Positions 1 to 6,806 of a stretch of DNA of 11,722 nucleotides are shown in pieces (positions within the stretch are counted from its first letter, which is position 1; each line of letters begins with the position of its first letter). This DNA is from Flavobacterium sp. (GTDB lineage: Bacteria; Bacteroidota; Bacteroidia; Flavobacteriales; Flavobacteriaceae). A program made the translations under genes and the position numbers. The DNA lies in NCBI GenBank assembly GCA_030682755.1, contig JAUXNR010000070.1, positions 1 through 11,722 of the forward strand, given 5' to 3'. The notes under the pieces are model-generated. The model was not told the origin of the DNA. It did no database searches and saw only the letters and a list, made by a program, of their open reading frames with translations.

Positions 1-3000
1 CAAAACCCAAATGGGAAGCCAAGCAACTTCTTTTTTTAACAATCAATCCTTAGATACCACTTCCATTGTATATTCTGTTTTTCTTACCGGAAATGCAGCA
101 AATACCCTAAACGATGGAGCCAGTCCGATGCTTTCTAGTTTTAAAAAAAGATTGGAAGCCGCTTCAACAAAAAGTAGCCTTCTTTATTTAGGAGACCACA
201 TTTTTCCGCTACACGGTTATGATGAAAATCGTAGGTTAGCCGAAGAAAAAATGACCAAACAACTCGATTTATCTGAAAAATTTAAGGGGAATGTGTACTT
301 CCTTCCGGGTGAAAAAGATTGGGGAAATGGTGTTGCAAATTTAACCGCTCAAGAAAATTTTATAGCCACTTATAAGAAAAAAACCAGTCAACTTATTCCA
401 AAAAATGCATGTGGTATTGCTTTTATATCACTAAGCAATGACGTTGAATTAGTGGCCATCAACTCCCAATGGTTTATGGAAGATTGGGACAAACACACCG
501 AAATCAACAGTGGTTGCTCCATCAAAACCAGAGAGCAATTTTTTGAAGAATTGGATGGTCATTTACAAGAAAATCCACAAAAAACAATCCTTTTAGCGAT
601 GCACCATCCTTTGATGAGCAATGGCGTTTATGGAGGTCAATATTCGTTACAGCAACAAATTTTCCCTTTAGAAAAAAACATTCCGTTGCCCATTGTCGGT
701 AGTTTTGTGAATCTTTTTAGGAAAGCCAGTGGTACCCATCCGCAAGATTTGCAAAATGTCAATTATAAAGAAATGACGCAACGCATCAAATCCATTGTGC
801 AGAAATACCAAAACGTTGTGGTTGTTTCCGGTCATGAACAAAATTTGCAGTACATCAAAAAAGACGGTATTCAACAAATCATAAGTGGTTCCGGAGCTCA
901 TTTTACACCCGCCAGAGCCGTAAACCCAAAAGATTTCAGTTTTGGTGGTTATGGGTATGCTGTTTTGGATGTGTTTGCGAACGGAGCTTCAACAATTTCT
1001 TTTTATACCACTTCCAACCGAAAAGAAGTGTTGCTTTTTAAGCAAAAACTCAGTGAACCCGAATCGGATGAACAACATCGCAATTATCCGAAACAATTTG
1101 AGAGTGAGATCAAGCGATCTGTTTTTGGAAAATCGGTCAGCAGAAAAAGTGATGTCTATGAATTTCTTTGGGGAAAGCATTATAAAAAATATTACAAACA
1201 AAACATTTCTTTTCAAGTAGCTACACTTGACACCTTGTTTGGCGGCTTAAAACCACTTGGATTGGACACAGAACATGCCACTAATTCTCTTTTGCTTGTT
1301 GATAAAAACGGAAAAGAATTTGTGATGACGCCACTGGAAAAAGATGCCAATTCCTTTTTTAAATCCATCGCTTATAAAAATGACAACTCTAAGAATCAAG
1401 CAACAAATGCGTTGTCAGAAGATTTTTTAAGAGATTATTTCACCACCATTCATCCGTTTACACCTTTGGTTATTCCAACTTTATCAAAAGCCATTCAAGT
1501 AAGTGCGACGCAACCCGGTTTGTATTATATTCCGAATCAAAATCAGCTTGGAAAATACAATACTGATTTTGGAGGAGCATTGTATTATGTTTCCGCTAAA
1601 ACAAATGCCACCCAAAAAAGCAATCCGAACTTTGGGAAACCCTCTTCAATTATTGATACAGACGAGATGTTGCATTTGATTCGAACCAATAAAAATCACA
1701 AACTGGACAAAGAAAATTATATCAGAGCACGCCTTTTAGACATGCTTATTGGCGATTGGGACAGGCAAGCAAAAAACTGGCGTTGGGGTGTCTTTCAAGA
1801 AAACAACAACGTGGTGTATCGCCCAATTCCAATCAATCGCGATCAGGCTTTTGCTAAATATGACGGAGCTTTTCTGAAATTACTAAAAACTGTTCCGGCT
1901 ATGGGTCAGATGCATTCCTATTCGTATAATCATCCCAATCAAAAAAAATTTAACGAACAAGCCTATGCATTAGATTTGGCTTTGCTTTCGTCTGTAGATG
2001 AGAAATTATGGGTGGAACAAGCCAAATTTATACAAGAAAACCTGACCAATGACATCATCAATAAAGCCTTTTTGAAATTGCCGTATGAATTGCAAGATGA
2101 AACCACTACCAAATTAAAGCTCAACTTACGAAACCGAATAAAAAAATTACCGCAAACCGCTCAACAGTATCAGAAGATTTTAGATAAAAAAGTGTTGGTT
2201 GTGGGAACATTGGAAAATGATGTTTTTGTCATCAACCGATTATCGGGCGGAAGAACGACTGTTGTGGTGTATAACGGCAAAAAAACACCTGCCAATATTA
2301 TTTTTGAACGTACATTTTATAAAAATCAAACCAAAGAAATTTGGCTTTTTGGTTTAGAAGGCAAAGATGAATTTAGCATGGAAGGAAACGAATCTAAAGC
2401 CATAAAAATAAGAATGATGGGTGGATTGAGTCAAGATTCGTATGTAGTTGAAGACGGTAAGAAAGTGAAAATTCACGATTTTATGTCCAATAGCTCAACC
2501 CTTGTTGTTGATGGAAAAACAACTATTCTTCTTTCAAACAATTACGAAACCAATACGTACAACTACAAACGTCCAAAATTCAACACCTTTTCGGTAGTTC
2601 CTTTACTTGGTTTTAATCCGGATGATGGCATTAGAACCGGACTGGGATTTGACTTTACCCAAAAAGGATTTTTAGGTAACCTCTATTCACAAAAACACCG
2701 CTTGCAAACCAATTACTATTTTGCAACACAAGGTTATGATTTAGCCTATAGCGGATTGGTTAAAAAAGCTTTTGGCGAATATGATTTTGTGATAGATGCT
2801 TCGGCAACAAGTTCTAATTTTGTTTTGAATTTCTTTGGTTTTGGCAATGAAACCTTCAACGATAAGGACCTTGATTTTGATTATAATCGGGTTCGAATTG
2901 CGTCTTATAAAGTCAGTCCGGGTTTGGTTTGGATAAAAAGCAAAGCAAGCACTATTACCGCAAGAGCTCATTTTGAGGCCTATCAAGTGGAAAACACGCC

Positions 3001-3619
3001 CGATCGATTTATTTCAGAAAGTGGCATTGCGGCAAACATTTTTGACTTGCAACCTTTTGCCGGACTTGGGTTGGGCTATCAGTTTAAAAATTACGACAAC
3101 GCTTTTGTGCCCACTTTGGGAATGGGCTTTCAAGCCAATGGAAAATGGACTGTGAATGTGACTGATTTTTCAAGAAATGTTCCAAGTGTTGACGCCGCAT
3201 TAAACTTGGTTTACAAACTAACTCCCGATTCAGAATGGCTATTTGAAACCACTTTAAAAGGAAAAACCATTTTTAGCAATGCTTTTGAATTTTATCAAGC
3301 GGCTTCTTTGGGTGGCGATGAAGATTTACGCGGATTTAGAGACAATCGTTTTTCAGGGAAATCAGCCTTTTTTCAAAGTTCTGATTTACGGTATTTTATT
3401 GGTCAAATTAAAAACCCGTTTGTTCCTATTAATTATGGAGCTTTTATCGGTTTTGATTACGGAAGAGTTTGGTTTCCCGGTGAAAATTCAGATAAGTGGC
3501 ACCAGTCGAGCGGCTTTGGGCTGTGGATGAACAGTAGTAATGTTGTGGCGGCGAAATTATCTTATTTTCATGCTACGGATGGTGGTCGGATTGCATTTGG
3601 GATGAAGTTTAATTTTTAA
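1..3619 (+). CDS. Metallophosphoesterase-like / BamA-type beta-barrel outer-membrane protein, 5'-partial
   Basis: The frame is open from base 2, with no stop before the first ATG at 11, and no signal peptide is visible. The true start therefore probably lies left of the window; residues here count from the ATG at 11 (1202 aa). Residues about 18-330 resemble a calcineurin-like phosphoesterase: GD at 61-62, a GNHD-like GEKD at 100-103, HH at 198-199 and GHEQ at 274-277. Residues about 480-620 carry the motif GDWDRQAKNWRW (581-592) and RDQAF (610-614), which recall HipA/FAM20-like kinase folds. Residues about 855-1202 form a surface-antigen (BamA/Omp85-like) barrel with LRGFR at 1106-1110 and a terminal Phe, as outer-membrane proteins have. 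The likely location is the outer membrane with the enzyme-like part in the periplasm. Several metal ligands are substituted, so phosphatase activity is doubtful. The substrate is unknown. The architecture call is firm; the function is not. Confidence 0.85.
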   Translation, partial: KTQMGSQATSFFNNQSLDTTSIVYSVFLTGNAANTLNDGASPMLSSFKKRLEAASTKSSLLYLGDHIFPLHGYDENRRLAEEKMTKQLDLSEKFKGNVYFLPGEKDWGNGVANLTAQENFIATYKKKTSQLIPKNACGIAFISLSNDVELVAINSQWFMEDWDKHTEINSGCSIKTREQFFEELDGHLQENPQKTILLAMHHPLMSNGVYGGQYSLQQQIFPLEKNIPLPIVGSFVNLFRKASGTHPQDLQNVNYKEMTQRIKSIVQKYQNVVVVSGHEQNLQYIKKDGIQQIISGSGAHFTPARAVNPKDFSFGGYGYAVLDVFANGASTISFYTTSNRKEVLLFKQKLSEPESDEQHRNYPKQFESEIKRSVFGKSVSRKSDVYEFLWGKHYKKYYKQNISFQVATLDTLFGGLKPLGLDTEHATNSLLLVDKNGKEFVMTPLEKDANSFFKSIAYKNDNSKNQATNALSEDFLRDYFTTIHPFTPLVIPTLSKAIQVSATQPGLYYIPNQNQLGKYNTDFGGALYYVSAKTNATQKSNPNFGKPSSIIDTDEMLHLIRTNKNHKLDKENYIRARLLDMLIGDWDRQAKNWRWGVFQENNNVVYRPIPINRDQAFAKYDGAFLKLLKTVPAMGQMHSYSYNHPNQKKFNEQAYALDLALLSSVDEKLWVEQAKFIQENLTNDIINKAFLKLPYELQDETTTKLKLNLRNRIKKLPQTAQQYQKILDKKVLVVGTLENDVFVINRLSGGRTTVVVYNGKKTPANIIFERTFYKNQTKEIWLFGLEGKDEFSMEGNESKAIKIRMMGGLSQDSYVVEDGKKVKIHDFMSNSSTLVVDGKTTILLSNNYETNTYNYKRPKFNTFSVVPLLGFNPDDGIRTGLGFDFTQKGFLGNLYSQKHRLQTNYYFATQGYDLAYSGLVKKAFGEYDFVIDASATSSNFVLNFFGFGNETFNDKDLDFDYNRVRIASYKVSPGLVWIKSKASTITARAHFEAYQVENTPDRFISESGIAANIFDLQPFAGLGLGYQFKNYDNAFVPTLGMGFQANGKWTVNVTDFSRNVPSVDAALNLVYKLTPDSEWLFETTLKGKTIFSNAFEFYQAASLGGDEDLRGFRDNRFSGKSAFFQSSDLRYFIGQIKNPFVPINYGAFIGFDYGRVWFPGENSDKWHQSSGFGLWMNSSNVVAAKLSYFHATDGGRIAFGMKFNF

Positions 3620-3623
3620 TTTA

Positions 3624-3747
3624 TTTTAAACCATTAAGGAATTAAGCTATATTAAGATGATGAACTAAAAAAACAACTAATTTATTTTGAAATGCTTTTT
3701 CTTTAAAACGAAAACTTAATGGTTCTTAATTACTTAATGGTTTAAAA
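3624..3747. repeat. Imperfect intergenic palindrome with 23-base arms
   Basis: The left arm (3624-3646) and right arm (3725-3747) are reverse complements at 22 of 23 positions. A further ATTAAG (3651-3656) pairs with CTTAAT (3715-3720), so the order and spacing of three ATTAAG units (3633, 3641, 3651) is mirrored by three CTTAAT units (3715, 3725, 3733). The element fills most of the gap between the barrel gene and the phosphodiesterase gene. Transcribed, it could fold into a long AT-rich hairpin and might end the upstream transcript, but it lacks a GC-rich stem. It has the shape of a dispersed palindromic repeat or a miniature non-coding element; that reading is inference. Confidence 0.8.
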
Positions 3748-3819
3748 AATAATAATTACTTGACAATAAAAAATTAATTTTTAATTATCCTTTTTCCATC
3801 TTTGTAAAAATCTTTTTCA

Positions 3820-4569
3820 ATGAAAATCAAGTTTTCTATTCTGCTTATAGTTGCTTCACTATTTCTAAATTGTTCTGATAAAATGAAAAAACCGCTCAAC
3901 ATTGGTCACAGAGGTGCGATGGGACACGAAACCGAAAACACGATTGCTTCGGTTAAAAAAGCGTTGGAGTTGGGTGTTGATATGATTGAAATAGACGTTT
4001 TTGTGATTAAACGTGGTGAGTTGGTCGTTTTTCACGATGAAACTTTAGACAGCTTGACAGATACCTCCGGAAAGATTGAAGATTTTACACTTGAAGAATT
4101 GCAAAAAGTGATTGTCAAGGGAAATCATCAAATTCCAACTTTGGAAGAAGTGATTGAAACGATTGATAGAAAAGTGCCACTTAATATTGAATTAAAAGGG
4201 AAAAACACAGCAACACCTACGTTTAAATTGCTGGAAAAATGCTATCAAAAAGGTTGGAAAAAAGAAGATTTCATCATTTCCAGTTTTTTATGGGAAGAAT
4301 TGGAAATCTACCGAAAATTGGATGCTACAATCGCCATTGCTGTTTTAACGGAAGAAAACCCTATAGCTGCGATTCCAATTGGAAAAGAATTAAAAGCTGT
4401 TGCTATCAATCCGTGGTGGAAAACCTTGACAAAAGAAAACGTGCATCAAATTCATAAAGAAGGATTTAAAATTTACACCTATACGGTTAACGAACCCAAA
4501 GACATTAAATTCGTAACCGAATTGGGTGTGGATGGAATTTTTTGTAATTTCCCCGAAAGATTACACTAA
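3820..4569 (+). CDS. Glycerophosphodiester phosphodiesterase, lipoprotein
   Basis: This 249-aa protein hydrolyses glycerophosphodiesters, the deacylated phospholipid head groups, to glycerol-3-phosphate and an alcohol. It has a short signal peptide ending in a lipobox (LFLNC, Cys18), so it should be a lipid-anchored envelope protein. GDPD family motifs are present in order: HRG at 30-32, EN at 39-40, the metal-binding ExD at 57-59, the catalytic HD at 72-73, and ELK at 124-126. The C-terminal YTVNEP and GVDGIFCNFPE segments are also typical of the TIM barrel. The length fits a single-domain family member. The ATG at 3820 is chosen because it gives the complete signal peptide. A partial -7-like CATCTTTG sits at 3797-3804, without a good -33 partner. 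The stop overlaps the start of the next gene by one base (TAATG), implying translational coupling. The catalytic residues all look intact. Confidence 0.93.
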   Translation: MKIKFSILLIVASLFLNCSDKMKKPLNIGHRGAMGHETENTIASVKKALELGVDMIEIDVFVIKRGELVVFHDETLDSLTDTSGKIEDFTLEELQKVIVKGNHQIPTLEEVIETIDRKVPLNIELKGKNTATPTFKLLEKCYQKGWKKEDFIISSFLWEELEIYRKLDATIAIAVLTEENPIAAIPIGKELKAVAINPWWKTLTKENVHQIHKEGFKIYTYTVNEPKDIKFVTELGVDGIFCNFPERLH

Positions 4570-5771
4570 TGTATGATGTCCTGATTGTAGGTGGTGGTGC
4601 CGCCGGTTTTTTTACCGCAATAAACCTCGCCGAAAAAAATCCTAATTATAAAATTGCAATTCTGGAACGTGGTAAGGAAGTGCTCACGAAAGTACGCGTT
4701 TCCGGTGGCGGACGATGCAATGTAACGCATGCCTGTTTTGTTCCGAATGATTTGGTGAAATTTTATCCGCGTGGCGAAAAAGAACTGCGTGGCCCGTTTC
4801 ATCAATTTTGTTCCGGCGATACGATTGAATGGTTTGAAAAGCATGGTGTTGTGTTAAAAATTGAAGAAGACGGACGCATGTTTCCGGTTTCCGATTCTTC
4901 GCAAACCATTATTGATTGTTTTTTGAATGCAGTTAAAAAGTATAAGATAGAAGTTTTAACCGGACAAAGTGTGCAATCCATTTTTCGTTCCGATGACACT
5001 TGGAAGGTGGAAACCAATCAGCAAACTTTTCGTTGTGAAAATTTGGTAATGACTACGGGAAGCAACCCGAAAATTTGGGAAATGTTAGAAAAATTAGGCC
5101 ATACGATTGTACCTCCTGTTCCTTCGTTATTTACCTTCAACATCAAAGACAATCGGATTAAAGATTTGATGGGACTTTCAGCCTTTGCTTCGGTAAAAGT
5201 GCAAAACTCAAAACTTTCGGCTTCGGGACCACTTTTGATTACGCATTGGGGAATGAGTGGTCCGGGAATTTTACGACTTTCCGCTTGGGGAGCAAGAGAA
5301 TTATTTGATAAAAATTACCAATTTATTTTGGAAGTCAATTGGCTCAATGATGCCAGTTTTGAAGCAACCGAAAACCAGTTGAAAGAATTAAAATTGGAAC
5401 ATGCTAAAAAAGTAGTTGCTAAAAAATCACCTTTTGATTTTCCGAATCGTTTGTGGGAAAGTTTGGTTTTGGCTTCTGAAATCTCGTTGGAAACCAAATG
5501 GGCTGATTTGTCTAAAAAACAACTTCAAAATTTGGCTTTACAACTCACCAATGGAAAATTTCAAGTAAACGGTAAAAGTACCTTTAAAGAAGAATTTGTC
5601 ACCGCCGGTGGTATTGATTTAAAAGAAATCAATTTTAAAACCATGGAAAGTAAATTACTTCCAAAAGTATATTTTGCAGGTGAAATCGTAAATATCGATG
5701 CGATAACCGGCGGATTTAACTTTCAAAATGCGTGGACGAGTGGTTTTATTGTGAGTGAGAGTATTCTTTGA
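4569..5771 (+). CDS. RdsA/BaiN (HI0933/YhiN-like) family NAD(P)/FAD-dependent oxidoreductase
   Basis: This 400-aa cytoplasmic flavoprotein begins with a Rossmann FAD-binding motif (VGGGAAG, residues 7-13). The family signature KVRVSGGGRCNVTH follows at about 41-54. The C-terminus carries the expected TMESK and FAGEIVNIDAITGGFNFQ segments, where the last part contacts FAD. Length and motif order match the full-length family (COG2081), so the gene appears intact. Members are widespread flavoproteins; a few have been linked to reduction of unsaturated steroid-like substrates, but for most the physiological substrate is unknown. It starts at the ATG inside TAATG, one base overlapping the phosphodiesterase gene, so the two are almost certainly co-transcribed, although no common pathway is obvious. 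The gene ends 55 bases before the convergent DUF456 gene, with no clear hairpin terminator between them. Confidence 0.92.
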   Translation: MYDVLIVGGGAAGFFTAINLAEKNPNYKIAILERGKEVLTKVRVSGGGRCNVTHACFVPNDLVKFYPRGEKELRGPFHQFCSGDTIEWFEKHGVVLKIEEDGRMFPVSDSSQTIIDCFLNAVKKYKIEVLTGQSVQSIFRSDDTWKVETNQQTFRCENLVMTTGSNPKIWEMLEKLGHTIVPPVPSLFTFNIKDNRIKDLMGLSAFASVKVQNSKLSASGPLLITHWGMSGPGILRLSAWGARELFDKNYQFILEVNWLNDASFEATENQLKELKLEHAKKVVAKKSPFDFPNRLWESLVLASEISLETKWADLSKKQLQNLALQLTNGKFQVNGKSTFKEEFVTAGGIDLKEINFKTMESKLLPKVYFAGEIVNIDAITGGFNFQNAWTSGFIVSESIL

Positions 5772-5826
5772 AGCACTGCACCCCTGTCTGAGATTGAAAC
5801 GAAAAGTCCGATAAGGCCCAAAAAAT

Positions 5827-6327
5827 CTAAAATAATTCACTGCGATATTCCCAAACCTTCACTAAAAATATTCCTAAAAAAATCACTGAAACCAAAAATT
5901 TCATAAACGTTGACGCTAAGAAACCCATAAAAGAACCCGTTGCTGCTTTAAATGCTTTTCTAGAATCTTTAGAATCATTTAGCAACTCTCCAACAAAAGC
6001 ACCCACAAATGGTCCGATGATAAAGCCAAAAGGAATTGGAGCCAAAATACCAATCACTAAACCGATATTTGTTCCCCATATTCCGTACTTGCTTCCACCA
6101 AAACGTTTGGTCCCTTTGGCAGGAATAACGTAATCTAAAACTGCCACAACCACCGCTACCAACAAAGTAATCCCTAAAACGGTGTAACTGAATGGTACAG
6201 CATTGGTTAAATACAAAAGCAGTAACCCTACCCAAGATATTGGAGGTCCGGGCAAAATAGGAAGAAGACTGCCCAAAACACCAACCAACATGCATAAAAA
6301 ACCGAGAAAAAGAAGTAGGTAATCCAT
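5827..6327 (-). CDS. DUF456 family membrane protein
   Basis: This 166-aa, very hydrophobic inner-membrane protein belongs to the DUF456 family. An LLPILPGPP segment lies near the N-terminus, a GSKYGIWGTNIG segment in the middle, and then glycine-rich helices (GPFVGAFVGELL) and GSFMGFL. About four to five membrane-spanning stretches can be drawn, with a short charged loop containing NDSKDSRKAF. The function of the family is not known. The ATG at 6327 is preferred over the in-frame TTG at 6331-6333, because that TTG is the end of a -7-like TACATTTG on the minus strand. The transcript may then start almost at the ATG, giving no or a very short leader. The gene is divergent from the BlaI operon, and the BlaI-type operators lie 38 or more bases upstream of its start, so shared regulation is possible. 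Confidence 0.88.
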   Translation of the reverse strand: MDYLLLFLGFLCMLVGVLGSLLPILPGPPISWVGLLLLYLTNAVPFSYTVLGITLLVAVVVAVLDYVIPAKGTKRFGGSKYGIWGTNIGLVIGILAPIPFGFIIGPFVGAFVGELLNDSKDSRKAFKAATGSFMGFLASTFMKFLVSVIFLGIFLVKVWEYRSELF

Positions 6328-6330
6328 AGT

Positions 6331-6338
6331 CAAATGTA
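6331..6338 (-). promoter_or_regulatory. Candidate -7 element for the DUF456 gene
   Basis: Read on the minus strand this is TACATTTG, a full match to the Bacteroidota -7 consensus TAnnTTTG, ending three bases before the ATG at 6327. No TTG stands at the usual distance upstream, so only half of the promoter is supported. Confidence 0.45.
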
Positions 6339-6364
6339 TGTATTTTTTGCATTTCTAAAAAATA

Positions 6365-6380
6365 AACTAACTTTTTAGTT
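6365..6380. promoter_or_regulatory. BlaI-type operator dyad 1
   Basis: AACTAA-CTTT-TTAGTT is a perfect inverted repeat with six-base arms and a four-base spacer. It lies upstream of, and touches, the -33 TTG of the operon promoter. It has the same arms and spacing as two further copies downstream. Binding by the adjacent BlaI-like repressor is inferred from position and symmetry. Confidence 0.75.
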
Positions 6381-6408
6381 GTAACTAAGAATTTAGTTTG
6401 TATATTTG
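6379..6408 (+). promoter_or_regulatory. Flavobacterium-type promoter of the BlaI-M56-TPR operon
   Basis: A -33 TTG (6379-6381) and a -7 TATATTTG (6401-6408) are separated by 19 bases, matching the published Bacteroidota pattern of TTG, about 17-23 bases, TAnnTTTG. Transcription would start around 6412-6415, giving a leader of roughly 25 bases. The elements are interleaved with the three operator dyads: the -33 straddles dyads 1 and 2, and the start site falls just before dyad 3. Confidence 0.75.
6383..6398. promoter_or_regulatory. BlaI-type operator dyad 2
   Basis: AACTAA-GAAT-TTAGTT has perfect six-base arms and a four-base spacer. It occupies the spacer between the -33 and -7 elements, and its centre is 18 bases from that of dyad 1. 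A dimer bound here would block RNA polymerase. Confidence 0.78.
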
Positions 6409-6416
6409 ATTAATTA

Positions 6417-6432
6417 AACTAAAAAATTAGTT
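6417..6432. promoter_or_regulatory. BlaI-type operator dyad 3
   Basis: AACTAA-AAAA-TTAGTT has perfect six-base arms and a four-base spacer. It lies in the transcribed leader, between the -7 element and the ATG at 6438, and its centre is 34 bases from that of dyad 2. It covers the region where a ribosome would load. Confidence 0.75.
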
Positions 6433-6437
6433 GAAAA

Positions 6438-6806
6438 ATGAAACCATTAACAAAAGCGGAAGAAGAAATAATGCAAGTGCTTTGGCAACTTGAGAAAACA
6501 TCTGTAAAAGATATAATTGAACATTTACCGGAACCGAAACCTGCTTACAACACAGTTTCAACAATAGTGAGAATACTAGAAACCAAAGGATTTGTAGGCC
6601 ACGAATCTGAAGGAAAAGGGTATTTATATTTTCCTATTATTAAAAAACAAGAATACAGTCATCAATCCATAAATAAATTTGTTGATGGTTATTTTCAGGG
6701 TTCTTTTAAAAGCATGGTTTCTTTTTTTATGAAAAAAAACGATTTAAGTTTAAAAGAATTGGAAGAGATTTTAAATGAAATAAATGCTAAAAAAGAGAAA
6801 CCATGA
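6438..6806 (+). CDS. BlaI/MecI family transcriptional repressor
   Basis: This 122-aa protein matches the usual size of BlaI/MecI repressors. Residues 1-70 form the winged helix: LTKAEEEIMQVLW at 4-16, the recognition-helix region PAYNTVSTIVRILETKG at 35-51, and the wing GKGYLYFPI at 59-67. The C-terminal part (about 75-115) has the expected FVDGYFQGSF and LSLKELEEIL helices of the dimerisation domain. In the family, dimers bind inverted repeats and are inactivated when the partner M56 protease signals and the repressor is cut in the C-terminal domain. Three identical-arm dyads lie directly upstream, so autorepression is likely. The stop overlaps the next start as ATGA, coupling repressor and protease. 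No beta-lactamase or penicillin-binding protein gene is near, so a role in beta-lactam resistance is not supported. Confidence 0.93.
   Translation: MKPLTKAEEEIMQVLWQLEKTSVKDIIEHLPEPKPAYNTVSTIVRILETKGFVGHESEGKGYLYFPIIKKQEYSHQSINKFVDGYFQGSFKSMVSFFMKKNDLSLKELEEILNEINAKKEKP

Noticed and set aside
668..1220. Several open frames on both strands within the first gene.
   Set aside because: All lie inside a frame with strong family motifs and have low-complexity, non-protein-like composition.
3664..3680. Two direct AACTAA words, equal to half of the BlaI operator, inside the intergenic palindrome.
   Set aside because: They are in the same orientation with no TTAGTT partner, so no dyad forms; AT-rich chance is enough to explain them.
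3760..3765. TTGACA, like a sigma-70 -35 box, upstream of the phosphodiesterase gene.
   Set aside because: No matching -10 at proper distance, and Bacteroidota do not use this promoter type; the gap to the nearest TTTG (3801) is also too long for a -33/-7 pair.
5772..5826. The 55-base spacer between the convergent flavoprotein and DUF456 genes, checked for a bidirectional terminator or small gene.
   Set aside because: No stable hairpin or plausible coding frame was found; nothing can be supported here.
5975..6352. A 125-codon open frame on the minus strand overlapping the DUF456 gene.
   Set aside because: It is rich in Cys, Trp and Phe with no domain-like pattern, and it lies in another frame of a gene with clear DUF456 features; it is a shadow frame.
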